Below, piece by piece: positions 63,804 to 64,000 of a stretch of 64,000 bases of DNA. The notes beneath the pieces were generated by a model. The model searched no databases and was not told the origin of the DNA. It was given only the letters and a program-made list of their open reading frames with translations. Position numbers and translations under genes: made by a program. Source of the stretch: Cervus elaphus (taxonomy: Eukaryota; Chordata; Mammalia; Artiodactyla; Cervidae); assembly GCF_910594005.1 (NCBI RefSeq), contig NC_057829.1, forward strand, positions 57,953,001 to 58,017,000, in the 5' to 3' direction. Positions within the stretch are counted from its first letter, which is position 1; each line of letters starts with the position of its first letter.

Positions 63804-64000
63804 CTGCAAGTACAGAAGGGGAGGCGTCACTGAACCTTTCCCAGCATGACGTGTAAGAGAATCCACAGGTGTCACCTTGGCTCGTTCACTGGTAAGGATC
63901 ACTGAAACCAGGCCAGCGCAGCTTTGCAATGTATTGGTGCTCAAGGACTGGGAGCATCCCCCTGCACCCATTCTCGTGATGAGAACTGGGGTCAGGTTGC
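63804..64000 (-). other. MYOF: MYOF intron upstream of W1
   Basis: Start of the next intron in the 5' direction; nothing recognised. Confidence 0.7.

Noticed and set aside
1..64000. Possibility of a bacterial or phage system, operon or CRISPR array
   Set aside because: There are no long intronless genes, no ribosome-binding pattern and no evenly spaced direct repeats. The direct repeats seen are SINE copies, target duplications and small minisatellites.

Overview
This is a stretch of ruminant (Bovidae-type) nuclear DNA. The evidence is many Bov-tA/Bov-A2 tRNA-derived SINEs, CHR-type SINEs, BovB (RTE) LINE pieces and ruminant-type L1 tails, with one split vertebrate gene threaded through them. 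I cannot tell cattle from sheep, goat or another bovid by reading alone.

The only gene I can support is myoferlin (MYOF), on the minus strand across the whole window. Both the start and the end of the gene lie outside. I resolved 30 consecutive coding exons, called W1 (63675-63803, the most 5') to W30 (736-897). All have AG acceptors and GT donors. Their lengths add to 3,483 nt, exactly 1,161 codons, with no stop or frameshift and with phases agreeing at every junction. By family knowledge this is roughly residues 200-1360 of a protein of about 2,060 residues. In order the exons encode C2B, FerI, C2C, FerA, FerB, the nested DysF module, C2D and the start of C2E. Myoferlin is a tail-anchored, calcium-responsive membrane protein used in vesicle fusion, membrane repair, endocytosis and myoblast fusion; its membrane anchor is downstream of this window.

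Layout by position: 1-11.6 kb holds W30-W22 (C2E start, C2D, most of DysF). 13-28.9 kb holds W21-W14 (rest of DysF, FerB, FerA, C2C-FerA linker). 28.9-41.5 kb is one 12.6-kb intron filled with L1, BovB and SINE copies. 41.5-59.7 kb holds W13-W2 (linker, C2C, FerI, rest of C2B), including a 39-nt frame-neutral exon at 46544-46582 that looks like the known alternative cassette. 59.7-63.8 kb is the intron after W1 and carries a solo retroviral-type LTR in the same orientation as MYOF.

I found no second gene and no new multi-gene system. Most open reading frames off the exons are translations of SINE, LINE or other intron sequence. The best second looks are: three short A-tracts flanked by exact 14-15 bp duplications, which look like tail-only retrotransposition; a sense-oriented LTR with TATA and poly(A) signals; head-on SINE pairs, one with almost no loop; an L1 that seems to join a 5' UTR directly to a 3' end; a BovB reverse transcriptase with a damaged active site; and two perfect short palindromes.
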